From positions 49,410,001 to 49,474,000 of the forward strand of contig NC_068915.1 in NCBI RefSeq assembly GCF_023091745.1: 64,000 nucleotides of DNA. The letters run 5' to 3'. Positions 35,702 through 46,533 of this stretch are shown here, piece after piece. The position numbers and the translations under genes were made by a program. This DNA is from Budorcas taxicolor (taxonomy: Eukaryota > Chordata > Mammalia > Artiodactyla > Bovidae). Positions within the stretch are counted from its first letter, which is position 1, and every line of letters starts with the position of its first letter. The notes beneath the pieces were generated by a model. The model searched no databases. It was not told the DNA's origin and was given only the letters and a program-made list of their open reading frames with translations.

Positions 35702-35962
35702 CTTCTCAGGAGTACAAAGAACAAGCTAGTGGTTGCCAGAGAAGACAGAGATGGTGGATAGGTGAAATAGATGAAAGAAGTTAAGGGGTAAAAACTGCCA
35801 ATTTTAAAACAAGCATCACAGAAATTTAATGTACAACACAGGGAATATAGTCAATAGTATTATACTTCACATGGTGTATAATTTATAAAAATATCAAACC
35901 ACTATATGGTACCCCTGAAACTAATACAATATTGTAGGTTAATTATACTTCAATTTTGGAAA
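35702..35962 (+). mobile_element. L1 3' UTR, sense
   Basis: 'aacaagctagtggttgccag', 'gtacaacacagggaatatag', 'gtacccctgaaactaataca', then A-rich end. A diverged duplication may flank it ('agacttctca' / 'agtcctctca', 8 of 10). Confidence 0.78.
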
Positions 35963-35974
35963 AAAGTCCTCTCA

Positions 35975-36580
35975 TGAAGTACACTTATGACCTGCTTGTG
36001 ACTAAATCCAAACGTGCTTATCTTGTGTTGTTTACCCTCTAAGAACATTTGCCTTTGTTGACCTACACTACTTTTCTGAAACACTTTCTTTAGTTCAGTA
36101 GTGCAGTCTTACACATTTTCTACTATGGAGGGCTGCTCTTCAGCCATCTTATAAGTGCCTTTTTATTGTAGCTATCATTTAAATATAGGTGTTTTTCACA
36201 GTCTATCATTAAGTTCCTATCGCACAATTTCCTCAGTAGACTCACCAACAGTTATATCTTAATTATCACAGTTAAACTGGTGATACATATTTCTGACACT
36301 GTTGTCTCTCTTGTGATTTAGATGTTATATCCAAATGTCTACTAAATATTTTTCCTTGAATGGCTAAATTTACACATACATAAATCTTCCCTTCCTCCTC
36401 CCCACTCCATCTTGATGTCTCAAATGTCTCCTCTGCTACTCTTCTCTAAGGATGGTTTCAACATTCACCCCTGTTACTTAGTCATAAATTTAGATACCGT
36501 TTTTGATTTTGTCCTTTTCTACCCATATTCAACAAATTACATCATTTCATTTAATGTTACATCTTAGATACTTATGCTGT
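35975..36580 (+). mobile_element. L2 LINE ORF2-like fragment, sense
   Basis: Resembles the mammalian L2 reverse-transcriptase region: 'tgaaacactttctttagttc', then 'atgttatatccaaatgtcta', 'ccactccatcttgatgtctc' and 'tagataccgtttttgatttt' fall in the order expected for L2. Very diverged and full of indels. Confidence 0.5.
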
Positions 36581-37049
36581 TTTTCGTGTAGTGGTTGTTC
36601 TAGTTGGTCATTCCGTCTCTTTCTTGTAACATCTTTCTAGTTTTTTTTTTTTTTTTGGCTGCTTTCTTTGCATCCTTTTTTCACCCCATTTTCCATTAGG
36701 AAAATATATGTTACACCATGGTAACAAACAATACTAGTTTATTACTGATATAAATCAATAAAGGCTTATTTCCCATCTGTGCTTTCTATCTTATATCTCG
36801 GTGACACCCAGATCTTTATAATCTTTGTATCAGGGCAAAAGATGGTAAAAGCTCTAACTCTTCACGTATAATCACTGTGTAGAGGAAGGAGTAAATATAG
36901 ATGATAAGGCACGAACCCTGTCAGGCTTTTGCCCAACAACCACACACACCACTTCTGGTCCTGGTGACTCACTTTTTCAAAACTAGCCTTTAGTGAGTGG
37001 TGGAGTGCAGTCCTCCAAAGTGCACTTTGTTTTTTAACAATTAAGTAGG
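36581..37049. other. Unrecognised DNA with a 16-base T-run
   Basis: T-run at 36641-36656. The stretch 36740-36990 has the texture of an old LTR or DNA transposon remnant, but I cannot name it. Confidence 0.4.
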
Positions 37050-37440
37050 TCTAGCTTTTTTCTTTCCTAATTATGTTTTGTTGAAGTAACATTGGTGTAT
37101 AACAGTGTATAAGCTTCATGTGTATACCATAATATTTCTGATTCTATAACCCTGTAACATTGCTATTTTTCAGTCACCAAGTCACGTCCAATTTTTGCGA
37201 CCCACGGACTGCAGCACACCAGGTTTCCCTGTCCCTCACCATCCCCTGAAGTTTACTCAAGTTCACATCCATCAAATCAGTGATGCCATCCAACACTGTA
37301 ATATGCTCACCACCAAAAATGTAACTTCCATTCATCAGCATACACCTCACCCCACCCCTTTTCATCTGGTAACCACTACTGTGTTCTCTGTATTTAATGT
37401 TATGTTTAGTTTGTTGTTTTTTATATTCCAAATATACAAT
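37050..37440 (-). mobile_element. L1 3' UTR, antisense, interrupted by BovB
   Basis: Left part: 'ttgttgaagtaacattggtg', 'gtataagcttcatgtgtata'. Right part after the BovB: 'ctcaccaccaaaaatgtaac', 'atctggtaaccactactgtg'. The two halves are consecutive in the L1 3' UTR, so the BovB at 37165-37291 is nested in it. Confidence 0.8.
37165..37291 (-). mobile_element. BovB LINE extreme 3' end, antisense, nested in L1
   Basis: About 127 bases of the 3' terminus: 'agtcaccaagtcacgtccaa', 'ggactgcagcacaccaggtt', 'tcagtgatgccatccaacac'. Flanks 'ctgtaacat' and 'ctgtaatat' could be its duplication. Confidence 0.88.
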
Positions 37441-38640
37441 AAGTCATTCAACTCAAAAGAAGACAAACAACCCAATTAAAATAAGGGCAGCGGAACTGAA
37501 TAGACATTTTCCAAAGGAGATCTACAGATAATCAACAGGCACATAAAAAGTTGCTAAATATCACTAATCATTAGAGAAATGCAAATAAAAGTCACGAAGA
37601 GATATCACCCCATACCTGTCAGAATGGCTATTATCAAAAATACAAGAAACACCAAGTATTAGTGAAGACATAGAGAAAACAATACCCTTCTACACTGCTG
37701 GTAGTAACTAAATTGGTTCAGGCACTATGGCAAACAGTATGCATATTCCTCAAAATATATAGAACTACCATATGATGTAGTTATCCCACTTTGAGGGTAT
37801 TTATCCAAAGATTTCTAAAATACAATTTCAAAAAGATATATACTCCCTATGTTCATCACAGAATTGTGTATTAATACAATAGCCATGATATGGAAACAAC
37901 TTATGTGCATTTCATGAGATATATGGATAAAGAAGATATATATGGAATACTGTTATTGTTGTTGTTTGATCGCTAAGTAGTGTCTAATTCTTTGTGACCC
38001 CATGAACTGCAGCACACCAGGTTTCCCTGTCCTTCACTGTCTCCTGGAGTTTGTGCAAATTCATGCCCATTGACTCAGTGATGCCATCTAACCGTCTGAT
38101 CCTCTGCCGCCCTTTTCTCTTTTTTCCTTCAACCTTTCCCAGCTTTCGGGTCTTTTCCAGTGAGTCAGCTCTTCGCATCTGGTGGCCAAAGTATTGGAGC
38201 TTTAGCTTTAGCATCAATCCTTCCAATGAATATTCAGGGTTGATTTCCTTTGGTATTGACTGGTTGGATCTCTTTGATCTCCTTGCTGTCCGAGGGACTC
38301 TCAAGAGTCTTCTCTAGCACTACAATTTAAAAGCACCAATTCTTTGACACTCAGCCTTCTTTATGGTCCAACATTCACCCTGTTACATGACTATCGGAAA
38401 AACCATAGCTTTGACTATATGGACCTTTGTCAGCAAAGTGATGTCTTTGATTTTTAAATACTTGGCCATAAAAAGATTGAAATCTTGTCATATGCAACGA
38501 CATAGATGAACTTGAGCATGTTATGCTAAGTGTAATAAGTCAGAAAGATCATATGATTTCTAACTTCTTTATAAACCAATGTAAAGTCTCACCAAATACA
38601 AGAGTAACAACCCAAATGCTTACTTGATCACAGGATCAAG
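37441..38640 (+). mobile_element. L1 ORF2 end and 3' region, sense, split by BovB
   Basis: Left part to about 37951: 'cagaatggctattatcaaaa', 'ttctacactgctggtagtaa', 'gtttatccaaagatttctaa'-type ORF2 end. Right part from 38457: 'acttggccataaaaagattg', 'ttatgctaagtgtaataagt'. The break falls inside 'ggaatact...cttggccat', one continuous L1 sequence. The 3' limit near 38640 is approximate. Confidence 0.85.
37952..38456 (-). mobile_element. BovB LINE 3' end, antisense, nested in L1
   Basis: Starts with TTG repeats then 'gatcgctaagtagtgtctaa', and ends at 'agtgatgtctttgattttta'. The minus frame 37984-38304 is the reverse-transcriptase C-terminal tail. Flanked by the 6-base repeat 'aatact' (37946-37951, 38457-38462), which the unbroken L1 would have once. 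Confidence 0.93.
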
Positions 38641-39273
38641 GTTAAATCTGGGATCTCTAGGAGATGTATTTAAGAAACTCATCAACTAAAAAGTAAGGAT
38701 GGATGCACAAACAAACTACTAAGAGTGAAGAGCCCGGCAGGTAGAATGGGATATTAATAATGCAAACAAACCATTCCTGATTCATAAGTAATAAGAATAG
38801 ATAGTTCACAACAGGCAGAGGACTGAGGTAGTGAACTAGCTTGGGTAGTGAACATTTGTCTCTTTGGCCCTGATCTGCTCCCTATATGTAGCTTGCTTAC
38901 AAATCAATACCCTTAATTTAAACCTTCCCCTGAAGTCTAAGTTTAAATTATTCTTTCCAACTAAAAGCTTTAATTATTTTATTTTTAGCTACAAGAGTTA
39001 AAAATCAGCTGCTTCTTTTGATCCTAGAGGTCTCTAAACATGTGGACCCTCTTCATCCTTTTCATTCCTATTTGCTTTTCATTATTGGCTAATTATTTTT
39101 TGCACCCAACTTTTACTTATATTACTTGCCACTCACAGCCAACATAACCTCTCATACTTTTGAACTGTGATTTCTGAATTATTGTAACTATCCAAATTAA
39201 TTATTTAAGATAATCATCAGAACCACAAATTCCTACAGATGGGTTATAAAATTGTTTCTGCCAATAACATGGA
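38641..39273. other. No recognised feature
   Basis: AT-rich, no repeat or coding motif recognised. Confidence 0.45.
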
Positions 39274-39498
39274 GGGATTTTCCAGGTGATGCTAGTGGTA
39301 AAGAACACACCTGTCAATGCATGAGACATAAGAGACCGGGGTGTGATCCCTGGGTCAGGAAGGTTCCCTAGAGGAGGCCATGGCAACCCCCTCCAATATT
39401 CTTGTCTGGAGAATCCCACGGTCAGAGGAACCTAGTAGGCTACAGTCCATAGGGTTGCACAGAGTTGGACACGACTGAAATGAATTAGCATGCACACA
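39274..39498 (+). mobile_element. Bov-tA SINE
   Basis: Head 'ttttccaggtgatgctagtg' (small insertion relative to other heads), body 'gaggaggccatggcaacccc', end 'cacgactgaaatgaattagc' followed by a short CA stretch. Confidence 0.92.
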
Positions 39499-39868
39499 AT
39501 ACCATGACTTGCCATATCTTTAATTTTTAACACCAATTTTCTTGGTGCCCAGTGCCCACTTCTTAAGATAATCCTATAAATGTCTGCACCAGCACAGTAA
39601 TATCTGGTCTGCATGTTTTCACATGCGAATTTACATTCACAGGCTCTCCAAAAATCATGAGCATTGCTGTCAATGGAGGGGGAATAGAAAGTGGACACTT
39701 GTGGCTTGGAACTTAAGTGACTCCCATTAGGAAGTAGATGGCATCATTCCACTCATAGTGGAACAGCATCATTCCACGCATTATCAGGGAGTGCAGTCCT
39801 ATAATACGCCCACAGAAGGAGAACCCAAAAGAGTAGTGAATGAACATAATGATCACAAAACCCTCTTC
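39499..39868. other. Unrecognised DNA with a short direct repeat
   Basis: 'gcatcattccac' occurs twice, at 39741-39752 and 39766-39777. Confidence 0.45.
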
Positions 39869-40237
39869 AACAGTTCCTACACTATAATCAAAAATTTTTT
39901 TTCTAAGATATACATTCTGTATGTTACCTGAACCATACTATCACCAATTTGTGAAGATGTTGCAAACACAGACCTGTGCACCATTTCAAGCTTGAATTCT
40001 TTCAAGGTAGTCAACACTGCCTGTCGAAAATTTTACCTCTTTTTTTCAGAGTATCCTAATGGTCCAAGTTCTAGACCAAATGTGGCCAGGCATGTCTGCA
40101 TTTAGTCCTCAGGCCCTGAGACACACTGGCTAATAGTCCTACTTGAAAGATATATAAATGTCACGTAGATGTCTTCTGCTGTAATGTTTCTGGAAATAAA
40201 AGAAACTGCATAGAAGTTCTCTTGAAAAAAAAAAAAA
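39869..40237 (+). pseudogene. Candidate 3'-UTR retrocopy, parent unknown
   Basis: AATAAA at 40195-40200 is followed 25 bases later by a 13-base A-run (40225-40237), the spacing of a polyadenylated mRNA end. 'aaaaccctctt' just upstream (about 39857-39867) and 'aaaacctcttt' just after the A-run could be a worn duplication. I do not recognise the roughly 370 bases between, and no long frame crosses it. Chance is not excluded. Confidence 0.35.
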
Positions 40238-41950
40238 GAAAACCTCTTTATGTCAGATATATGAGAGGAATACTTCTGACTGCTCTGTATGAATGTCTTA
40301 AAATATTATATGTCTGTTTCTCTAAAGTGCTTGCCACTCAAAGTAGTATTAAAATAAGATCAAGCTGCCTGTGAAAATGATCCATATTGTAAGAAATATT
40401 CCAATCTATTCCAGATATAACTGAACAATTTCAGTTTATGGTAATATCTAGTGAAAAAGGAACAGACTCTAACCTACAGAATCTGGGCTCAGGCAATATA
40501 TTGTTTATATAAAGACAAAAATCACTTGACATTTCAGTTTAATAGTGTTCTCCTAAGTTCCGTTGTTATAGTGTTTCCCTGAAATTTTTATTTAGGGGCC
40601 CTGTGGCCAACATTAAAATATAGATTTTTCTTCTCAACTATTCATTTTCTAAAATATTGTTAGTCCCACAATAAAAATGCCCTCAATGTAGCAAGATGTC
40701 ATTGTACTTTAGGTGGGGTAGATCCTACTCAGTTTCTACAGAATAAATTACTTTATCTATTCCAGTTTCTAAACAACTTTGCAGAAGAAATACTTGAATT
40801 CATCAATTTTAGAGAGACATTGAATCATCCTTCAAGCAATATGTGATGACATTTTGAGCACAAATATCAAGATTATTATTTTTAAAATTAAATATTACCT
40901 GAGTGTTTAAAGTGGCTGAGGAGCATATTAATATTAAATATTATTTCTGACATTTAAAAAGGTCAAATATGCTGCTGTTATACAAAAACTATTAGGAGAA
41001 ACATCAAATTATTATAATCATTCTAAACACTAATTTGGTTCAAAAGTTAACATTTTGAGAGTTTAGACTCAATATTTCTTCTCAATGAAGGTCAACATAA
41101 TTTCCCTGTTCAAGTTTCATCCAAAAAAATTTCACTCAACCTGAAAACACTAATTTAATATCAACATTGACTTTCACTTTAATTCCTAGGGAACATTTTA
41201 ATATTTCCTAGCTGACTACAGTTGCAAGGGGTGGGGGTGTAATTTTTTTCAAAAACTTTTCATCTTTCATCTAATTCTTCTACAAAACATAATCTTTGAG
41301 CAAAAAATGTAGCTGTACAAACTATGAGGTTGAGAAGTATGTTTACTTCTTTGTAACTGAAAGAACAAACTCTATTCCACTATTCACCAGTGACTGAATA
41401 CAGGACTAGACCTTGGGGGGAAAAAAAAAAAAAAAAGTTTTGCTCTCAAGAATGAGCTACCTAAGATTTCAAACTCATTCTACTTATGGACATTCACAGA
41501 ATAGAATGTCTTTTGAATTGAAGCAACAATCACAGGGTCAAGGAGACTTTGGACGGACTTCCTGTATTTTTGTTTTCCCTTCTGTACAAATATTGAATCA
41601 ATAGTTGCCTCACTGTTTACTTATTTCTTACTTCATTCTCTAGTTTTTGTAAATTCTCACTTTCTTTACTTACTAAGTTTAGTTCTCTAGAAGAAATTTT
41701 TCAATTGTGGTATAGCACACCATTAGGAGGACTTTATATCTCTAAGGTCTTTAAAATTTTACCTGTGACCAACTGTATTTCAGGACAGATAAACCAGAGG
41801 AACAGGATAGTTTCTATATAGACACATCTTTCCTTTACATGTCTTCTTTTTCCATTCTACTTTGTCTCTCTAAATAATGACTTTGCTTTTGAGATGTTTC
41901 CAGAACTATTAGTAAAAGTATTGATTTTCAGTGAAGTAATAACTTGCTGT
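40238..41950. other. 1.7 kb with no recognised gene
   Basis: AT-rich, apparently unique. A G6 then A16 run lies at about 41415-41436. A 63-codon frame across that run has no motif. Confidence 0.5.
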
Positions 41951-42300
41951 CGTTCAGTTAATAGGTTGTATCCGACTCTTTGCAACTCCATAGATTGCAG
42001 TATGCCAGGCTTTCATGTCCTTTACTATCTCCCGGAGTGTGCTCAAACTCATATCTATTGAGTCCATGGTGCCATCCAACCATCTCATCCTCTGTCACCC
42101 TCTTCTCTTCCTGCTCTCACTTTTTCCCAGCATCAAGTTTTTTCCCAATGAGTCGACTCTTTCCATTAGGTGGTCAAAGTATTGGAGCTTCACTTTTAGC
42201 ATCAGTACTTCCAATAAATATTCAAGGTTGATTTCCCTCAGGATTTACTTGTTTTTATCTTTTTGCTATTCAAGGGACTCTCAAGAGTCTTATCTATTCT
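41951..42300 (-). mobile_element. BovB LINE 3' end, antisense, older copy
   Basis: 'ctctttgcaactccatagat', 'ggtgccatccaaccatctca', 'agtattggagcttcactttt', ending at 'ctcaagagtcttatct'. Diverged; about 350 bases. Confidence 0.92.
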
Positions 42301-43016
42301 TTAAAATGTATAATTTTTTGACTTTTTAAAATTTCACCTTATTCTGACATCTGATAGAGAGCGTCATAATCTCTTCCATATAACAAAAAGGGGAATCTCC
42401 AACAAATCACACATATTACTCAAAATCAGATAGCCAGTAAATGTCCAAACTAAATCTGGAACAGAAATCATAAAACACTATCCTTAGGAATGAATATTTT
42501 AAATTTTACATAACATCTTTTTCTAGTCATCTTGGATTCAAGTATCAGTAAATTCAACTAGGCTGCAGAACAAGCACTCAGAACCATTTCACAATAGATA
42601 AATAAACTGAGAATATCTACAGATCTTGAGACTGTTCTGCTGCCAGAATAGACTAGTCAAATATTTTGTTTTTGTTTCCCATGAACAGAAAAAGGATAGG
42701 TGCTCTTACCTCCACATATCATTGTATTACTTTTACACTTTTTAGAAACTCACAAAAATGGAATAGAGGCTTCTCCATGACCCTGATTCATCATTTATAG
42801 GTATATTATCTTCAAGTGGTGATATATACAATATGATGTCATGAAAAAACTTTGCTACTAAAGTATCACTTTTTTGTATAGTTCCTAATAGCCTTCTAAG
42901 TTCCTGTATTTCCAGAATTCCTGCAGGTTAAGTTTACTTCCTTTTGCCCTTTATTATGTAATTTCAAAGCCTCTTTTCTCTCTTTAATATGGCTCATTCT
43001 TGGTCACTCAGATCAT
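42301..43016. other. No recognised feature
   Basis: AT-rich, no repeat or coding motif recognised. Confidence 0.45.
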
Positions 43017-43150
43017 TATATTGTGCATGTGTGATCTTCAGTAATTTAAGCCTTTATTTCTTCATCTATAAAATGGGGATTGTAATTATGCTTTAACATA
43101 TAGTGCTCAAGATAACATTTGGAACCTACTAATACTTTTTAAACTAGATT
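43017..43150 (+). mobile_element. MIR SINE fragment
   Basis: 'ttatttcttcatctataaaa' directly followed by 'tggggattgtaatta' is the conserved MIR core pattern, preceded by 'gtgatcttcagtaatttaag'. Ancient mammal-wide SINE, non-functional. Confidence 0.65.
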
Positions 43151-44261
43151 ACATTATTCTTATTATATACAGTTTCAAACTTGTTATTTTGACTTTGAAA
43201 CTCCACATATATATTTGAATTATGTTCTTTTATTCTATGGCCCAGAAGATTTACCATAACAAACCAAGTGTCACACTTTCCCATGGCTCAATCTGAAAGA
43301 AGGGGAGACTCTTCTATCAGGGGTAGTAGACTCAAATACCCTTGAGCTTTCTGATTAACTGGAGACAAATATTCTGCATTTTTCAAAACGTCACCCTTAA
43401 TGTTTCAACCTTTTTGAAAACAAGTGTTCTCAGAGTCTACCTGTAGTTCATTCACATGTATATTTTTCTGCTTTCCTATAACCAATATTAAGCCTACTGA
43501 AAGTAAATACATTTGTTTTTCTGAATGTGCCTGCAGCAGCAGTCTTCTCAGCATGAATTGCATATTCAAGTTTCCTACTGCTTTCAATCCATCTAGGATT
43601 AACCAGAATTTACCTGTTTACAATAAATGGAGTGGATATTGGTTATTTGATCAAAGACAGTCCTCAGGCTTTATAGTTTCTTCTATTGTTGAAATTTAAT
43701 GTCATTTAACCTCTGAGACTGGAGCACAAGCTTTCTTCTAGACCAGATTTTTCTGATTTGTAGAGGAAGCCTTTTGAATGAAATGGAGCTGTATGGCTGT
43801 TTTTTATTTGTTTTGGCTCAAAATGTTTGCGTTTTTATATCACTTGCTTGCCCTGGGGTGCCACAGAATGGGTGATTTTTATAGATCAGAAAAATAGATC
43901 AATCGATATGAGAATTTATTGGTCTGTATTTGCTATAAGTATTACAAATCTCTTTTCTCCTGGGACATCTTCTACAAACTCAGTTAATAAAAGAAAAGCC
44001 CTTGTAGTGTTTTAAGTCATGGTTATACTAAAGATGAATAAGTAAACCCCAAAACCTTACATTGGTCTTATTACAAAACAAGGGGGTGGGGTGGAATGAA
44101 CAGTGTTTGGAGACTAAAGCGCTAATAGCAAGGCTCATATAGTCTTTACTAGTGTGTTATGTTTGTGATTGTCATTAATGTTTTTAAGTATGTTATGGTG
44201 ACAAGATTTTCTCAATCTGTAACGTCTTTGCATTAATGGAGGGATCTAGGAGGTTATATTC
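43151..44261. other. 1.1 kb with no recognised feature
   Basis: Overlapping frames on both strands near 43405-43699 (60 and 91 codons) and 43827-44015 have no recognised motif. Confidence 0.45.
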
Positions 44262-44386
44262 CTGAAGTAGGAAACTGCAACCCACTCCAGTATTCCTCCT
44301 TGGAAAAATCCATGGATCAAGGAGCCTGGTGGGCTATAGTCTATGGTGTCACAAAGAGTCAGACATGACTGAACATATGCATGCAC
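44262..44386 (+). mobile_element. Bov-A SINE body, head missing
   Basis: 'gtaggaaactgcaacccact', 'ggagcctggtgggctatagt', 'agagtcagacatgactgaac'. Confidence 0.88.
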
Positions 44387-44612
44387 ATAGGAAGTTATAT
44401 TACATTTGAGCTGATAGAAAAGGAGAAATGAAAGAAAAATGGGAAGGAAAAGGCATGATTATATAATAAAAAGGAAAAACAGAGTAGATGACTTTATAAA
44501 CACTTACTATAATACACAACATTTCCCTTTTTAAAAGTCTAAATAAATATTTGACTAAAGATAGTTAGGTCAAGAATAAAATACAACACTGCTTTGTATT
44601 AATGCTTAAAAT

Positions 44613-44726
44613 AGTCGTTTTAGTCGTGTCCGACTATGTGCGACCCCATAGACAGCAGCCCACCAGGCTCCCCCACCCCTGGGATTCTCCAGGCAAGAAC
44701 GCTGGAATGGGTTGCCATTTCCTTCT
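44613..44726 (-). mobile_element. Bov-A monomer, antisense (left palindrome arm)
   Basis: Mirror copy of the SINE at 44914-45042 but lacking that copy's last dozen bases (the AGC-rich tail) and its outer target duplication, so this arm looks like the derived copy. Confidence 0.93.
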
Positions 44727-44777
44727 CGAATCACCAGATGCTCTATCCATTTTAATTAAAAGGTATTTCATTATTTA

Positions 44778-44863
44778 AGTATATAAATAATTTTATATAA
44801 GTATATAAGTATATATACTTAAATTTTATATAAGTATATATACTTAAATTTTATTTAAGTATA
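44778..44863. repeat. A/T-rich spacer with 25-base tandem units
   Basis: A 26-base segment at 44804-44829 recurs at 44829-44854 (period 25). Each unit holds the perfect 14-base palindrome 'aagtatatatactt'. Confidence 0.9.
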
Positions 44864-44913
44864 TAAATAATGAAATACCTTTTAATTAAAATGGATAGAG
44901 CATCTGGTGATTC

Positions 44914-45042
44914 GAGAAGGAAATGGCAACCCATTCCAGCGTTCTTGCCTGGAGAATCCCAGCAGGGGTTGGGGAGCCTGGTGGGCTGCTGTCTATGGGG
45001 TCGCACATAGTCGGACACGACTGAAACGACTTAGCAGCAGCA
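44914..45042 (+). mobile_element. Bov-A monomer SINE (right palindrome arm), original insertion
   Basis: Resembles the second monomer of Bov-A2 ('gagaaggaaatggcaaccca' to AGC repeats). Perfect 11-base flanks 'gcatctggtga' at 44900-44910 and 45043-45053 show that this copy inserted here first. 'agcaggggttgggg' replaces the usual 'agggacgggg'. Confidence 0.93.
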
Positions 45043-45295
45043 GCATCTGGTGAAGTGCAAAGGTTCTTTGATTTATTTACAAGTAGTTTTTAAATGAAAC
45101 ATCATTAAGATTTTGTGAGATTAATTTAAATAATGAAACTGAACAGATGTGCTGCTGGGACTGGCACATAGTGGGTATGCAATAATTGTAAAGTTAGCAC
45201 ATCAGGGATAAAAATGAAAGATAACATATTAAAAACAGCCATATTCAGTATGAAACAGAAAGGAAATTGATTTGGGTTCTTTTTTAACATGTGTT

Positions 45296-45745
45296 TTCCT
45301 ATGGTTTTCCCAATGGTCATGTATGGATGTGAGAGCTGGACTGTGAAGAAAGCTGAGCACCGAAGAATTGATGCTTTTGTGCTGCGGTGTTGGAGAAGAC
45401 TCTTGAGAGTCCCTTGGACTGCAAGGAGAACCAACCAGTCCATTCTAAAGGAGATCAGCCCTGGGTGTTCTCTGGAAGGAATGATGTTAAAGCTGAAACG
45501 CCAATACTTTGGCCACCTCATGTGAAGAGTTGACTCATTGGAAAAGACTCTGATGCTGGAGGGATTGGGGGCAGGAGGAGAAGGGGACAACATAGGATGA
45601 GATGGCTGGATGGCATCACCAACTCGATGGACATGAATTTGGTGAACTCCGGGAGTAGGTGATGGACAGCGAGGCCTGGCATGCTGCAGTTCATGGGGTC
45701 ACAAAGAGTCAGACACAACTGAGCGACTGAACTGAGCTGAACTGA
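45296..45745 (+). mobile_element. BovB LINE 3' end, sense, about 0.45 kb
   Basis: Frame 45289-45525 gives MYGCESWTVKKAEHRRIDAF and the C-terminal tail; ends with 'actgaactgagctgaactga'. Low divergence. Confidence 0.96.
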
Positions 45746-46110
45746 CCCATATAACTTAATATTGTTTTCTATGTCCCAGTTTCTTAATCTAAAAGAAGTT
45801 GATATGTTAGTACCAAACTTGATAAGCTTGCAAAGTTACTGTGATAATACAATTTAGTGTTAAAATAAATAAATTCATTCCTTCAACTAATTTGTGTTGG
45901 GCATGCATAAACTTTGTTCCAGCTATAGATTAATTACTAGGAAGGTCATAAAATCATGCTCACAAGAGATAGATAATGTTTACAAAGAGACCAAATACAC
46001 CAAAGGACAATGACCAGAATATATGTAAAAATGGAACGCTAGCCTACAACACTCTGCATAATGAGTTGTAAGCCAAATCAAACTTCTAGAACAATTGACC
46101 CCATTTGGGG
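45746..46110. other. Spacer between inverted BovB copies
   Basis: AT-rich, nothing recognised. Confidence 0.5.
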
Positions 46111-46533
46111 TCAGTTCAGTTCAGTTCAGTTCAGTGGCTCAGTCGTGTCCAACTCTTTGCAACCCCATGAATTGCAGCACCTCCAGGTCTCCCTGTCCAT
46201 CACCATCTCCCAGAGTTCATTCAAACTCACATCCATCGAGTCGGTGATGCCATCCAGCCATCTCATCCTCTGTCATCCCCTTTTCCTCCTGCCCCCAATC
46301 TCTCCCAGCATCAGAGTCTTTTCCAATGAGTCAACTCTTCGCATGAGGTGGCCAAAGTACTGGAGTTTCAGCTTTAACATCATTCCTTCCAGAGAACACC
46401 CAGGGCTGATCTCCTTTAGAATGGACTGGTTAGGTCTCCTTGCAGTCCAAGGTACTCTCAAGAGTCTTCTCCAACACCACAGTTCAAAAGCATCAATTCT
46501 TCGGCACTCAGCTTTCTTCACAGTCCAACTCTT
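46111..46533 (-). mobile_element. BovB LINE 3' end, antisense, about 0.42 kb
   Basis: Five TTCAG-type pentamers open the element, the longest pentamer run in the window. The minus frame 46273-46545 is the C-terminal tail. The 167-codon plus frame at 46061-46564 is antisense. Confidence 0.96.

Larger units (their letters stand above)
44613..45031. repeat. 419-base near-perfect palindrome (inverted duplication of a SINE and its flank)
   Basis: Left arm 44613-44777 and right arm 44864-45031 are reverse complements: 163 of 165 positions match, plus a 3-base indel (44961-44963). The inner 97 bases (44681-44777 with 44864-44960) match perfectly. Each arm contains about 110 bases of Bov-A SINE on the outside and 50 bases of non-SINE flank on the inside. 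An 86-base A/T-rich spacer separates them. Because non-SINE flank is mirrored too, this is an inverted duplication of the locus, not two independent SINE insertions. Confidence 0.97.

Noticed and set aside
44613..45042. Two independent SINE insertions in opposite orientation
   Set aside because: Fifty bases of non-SINE flank are mirrored as well, and only the right copy has target duplications.
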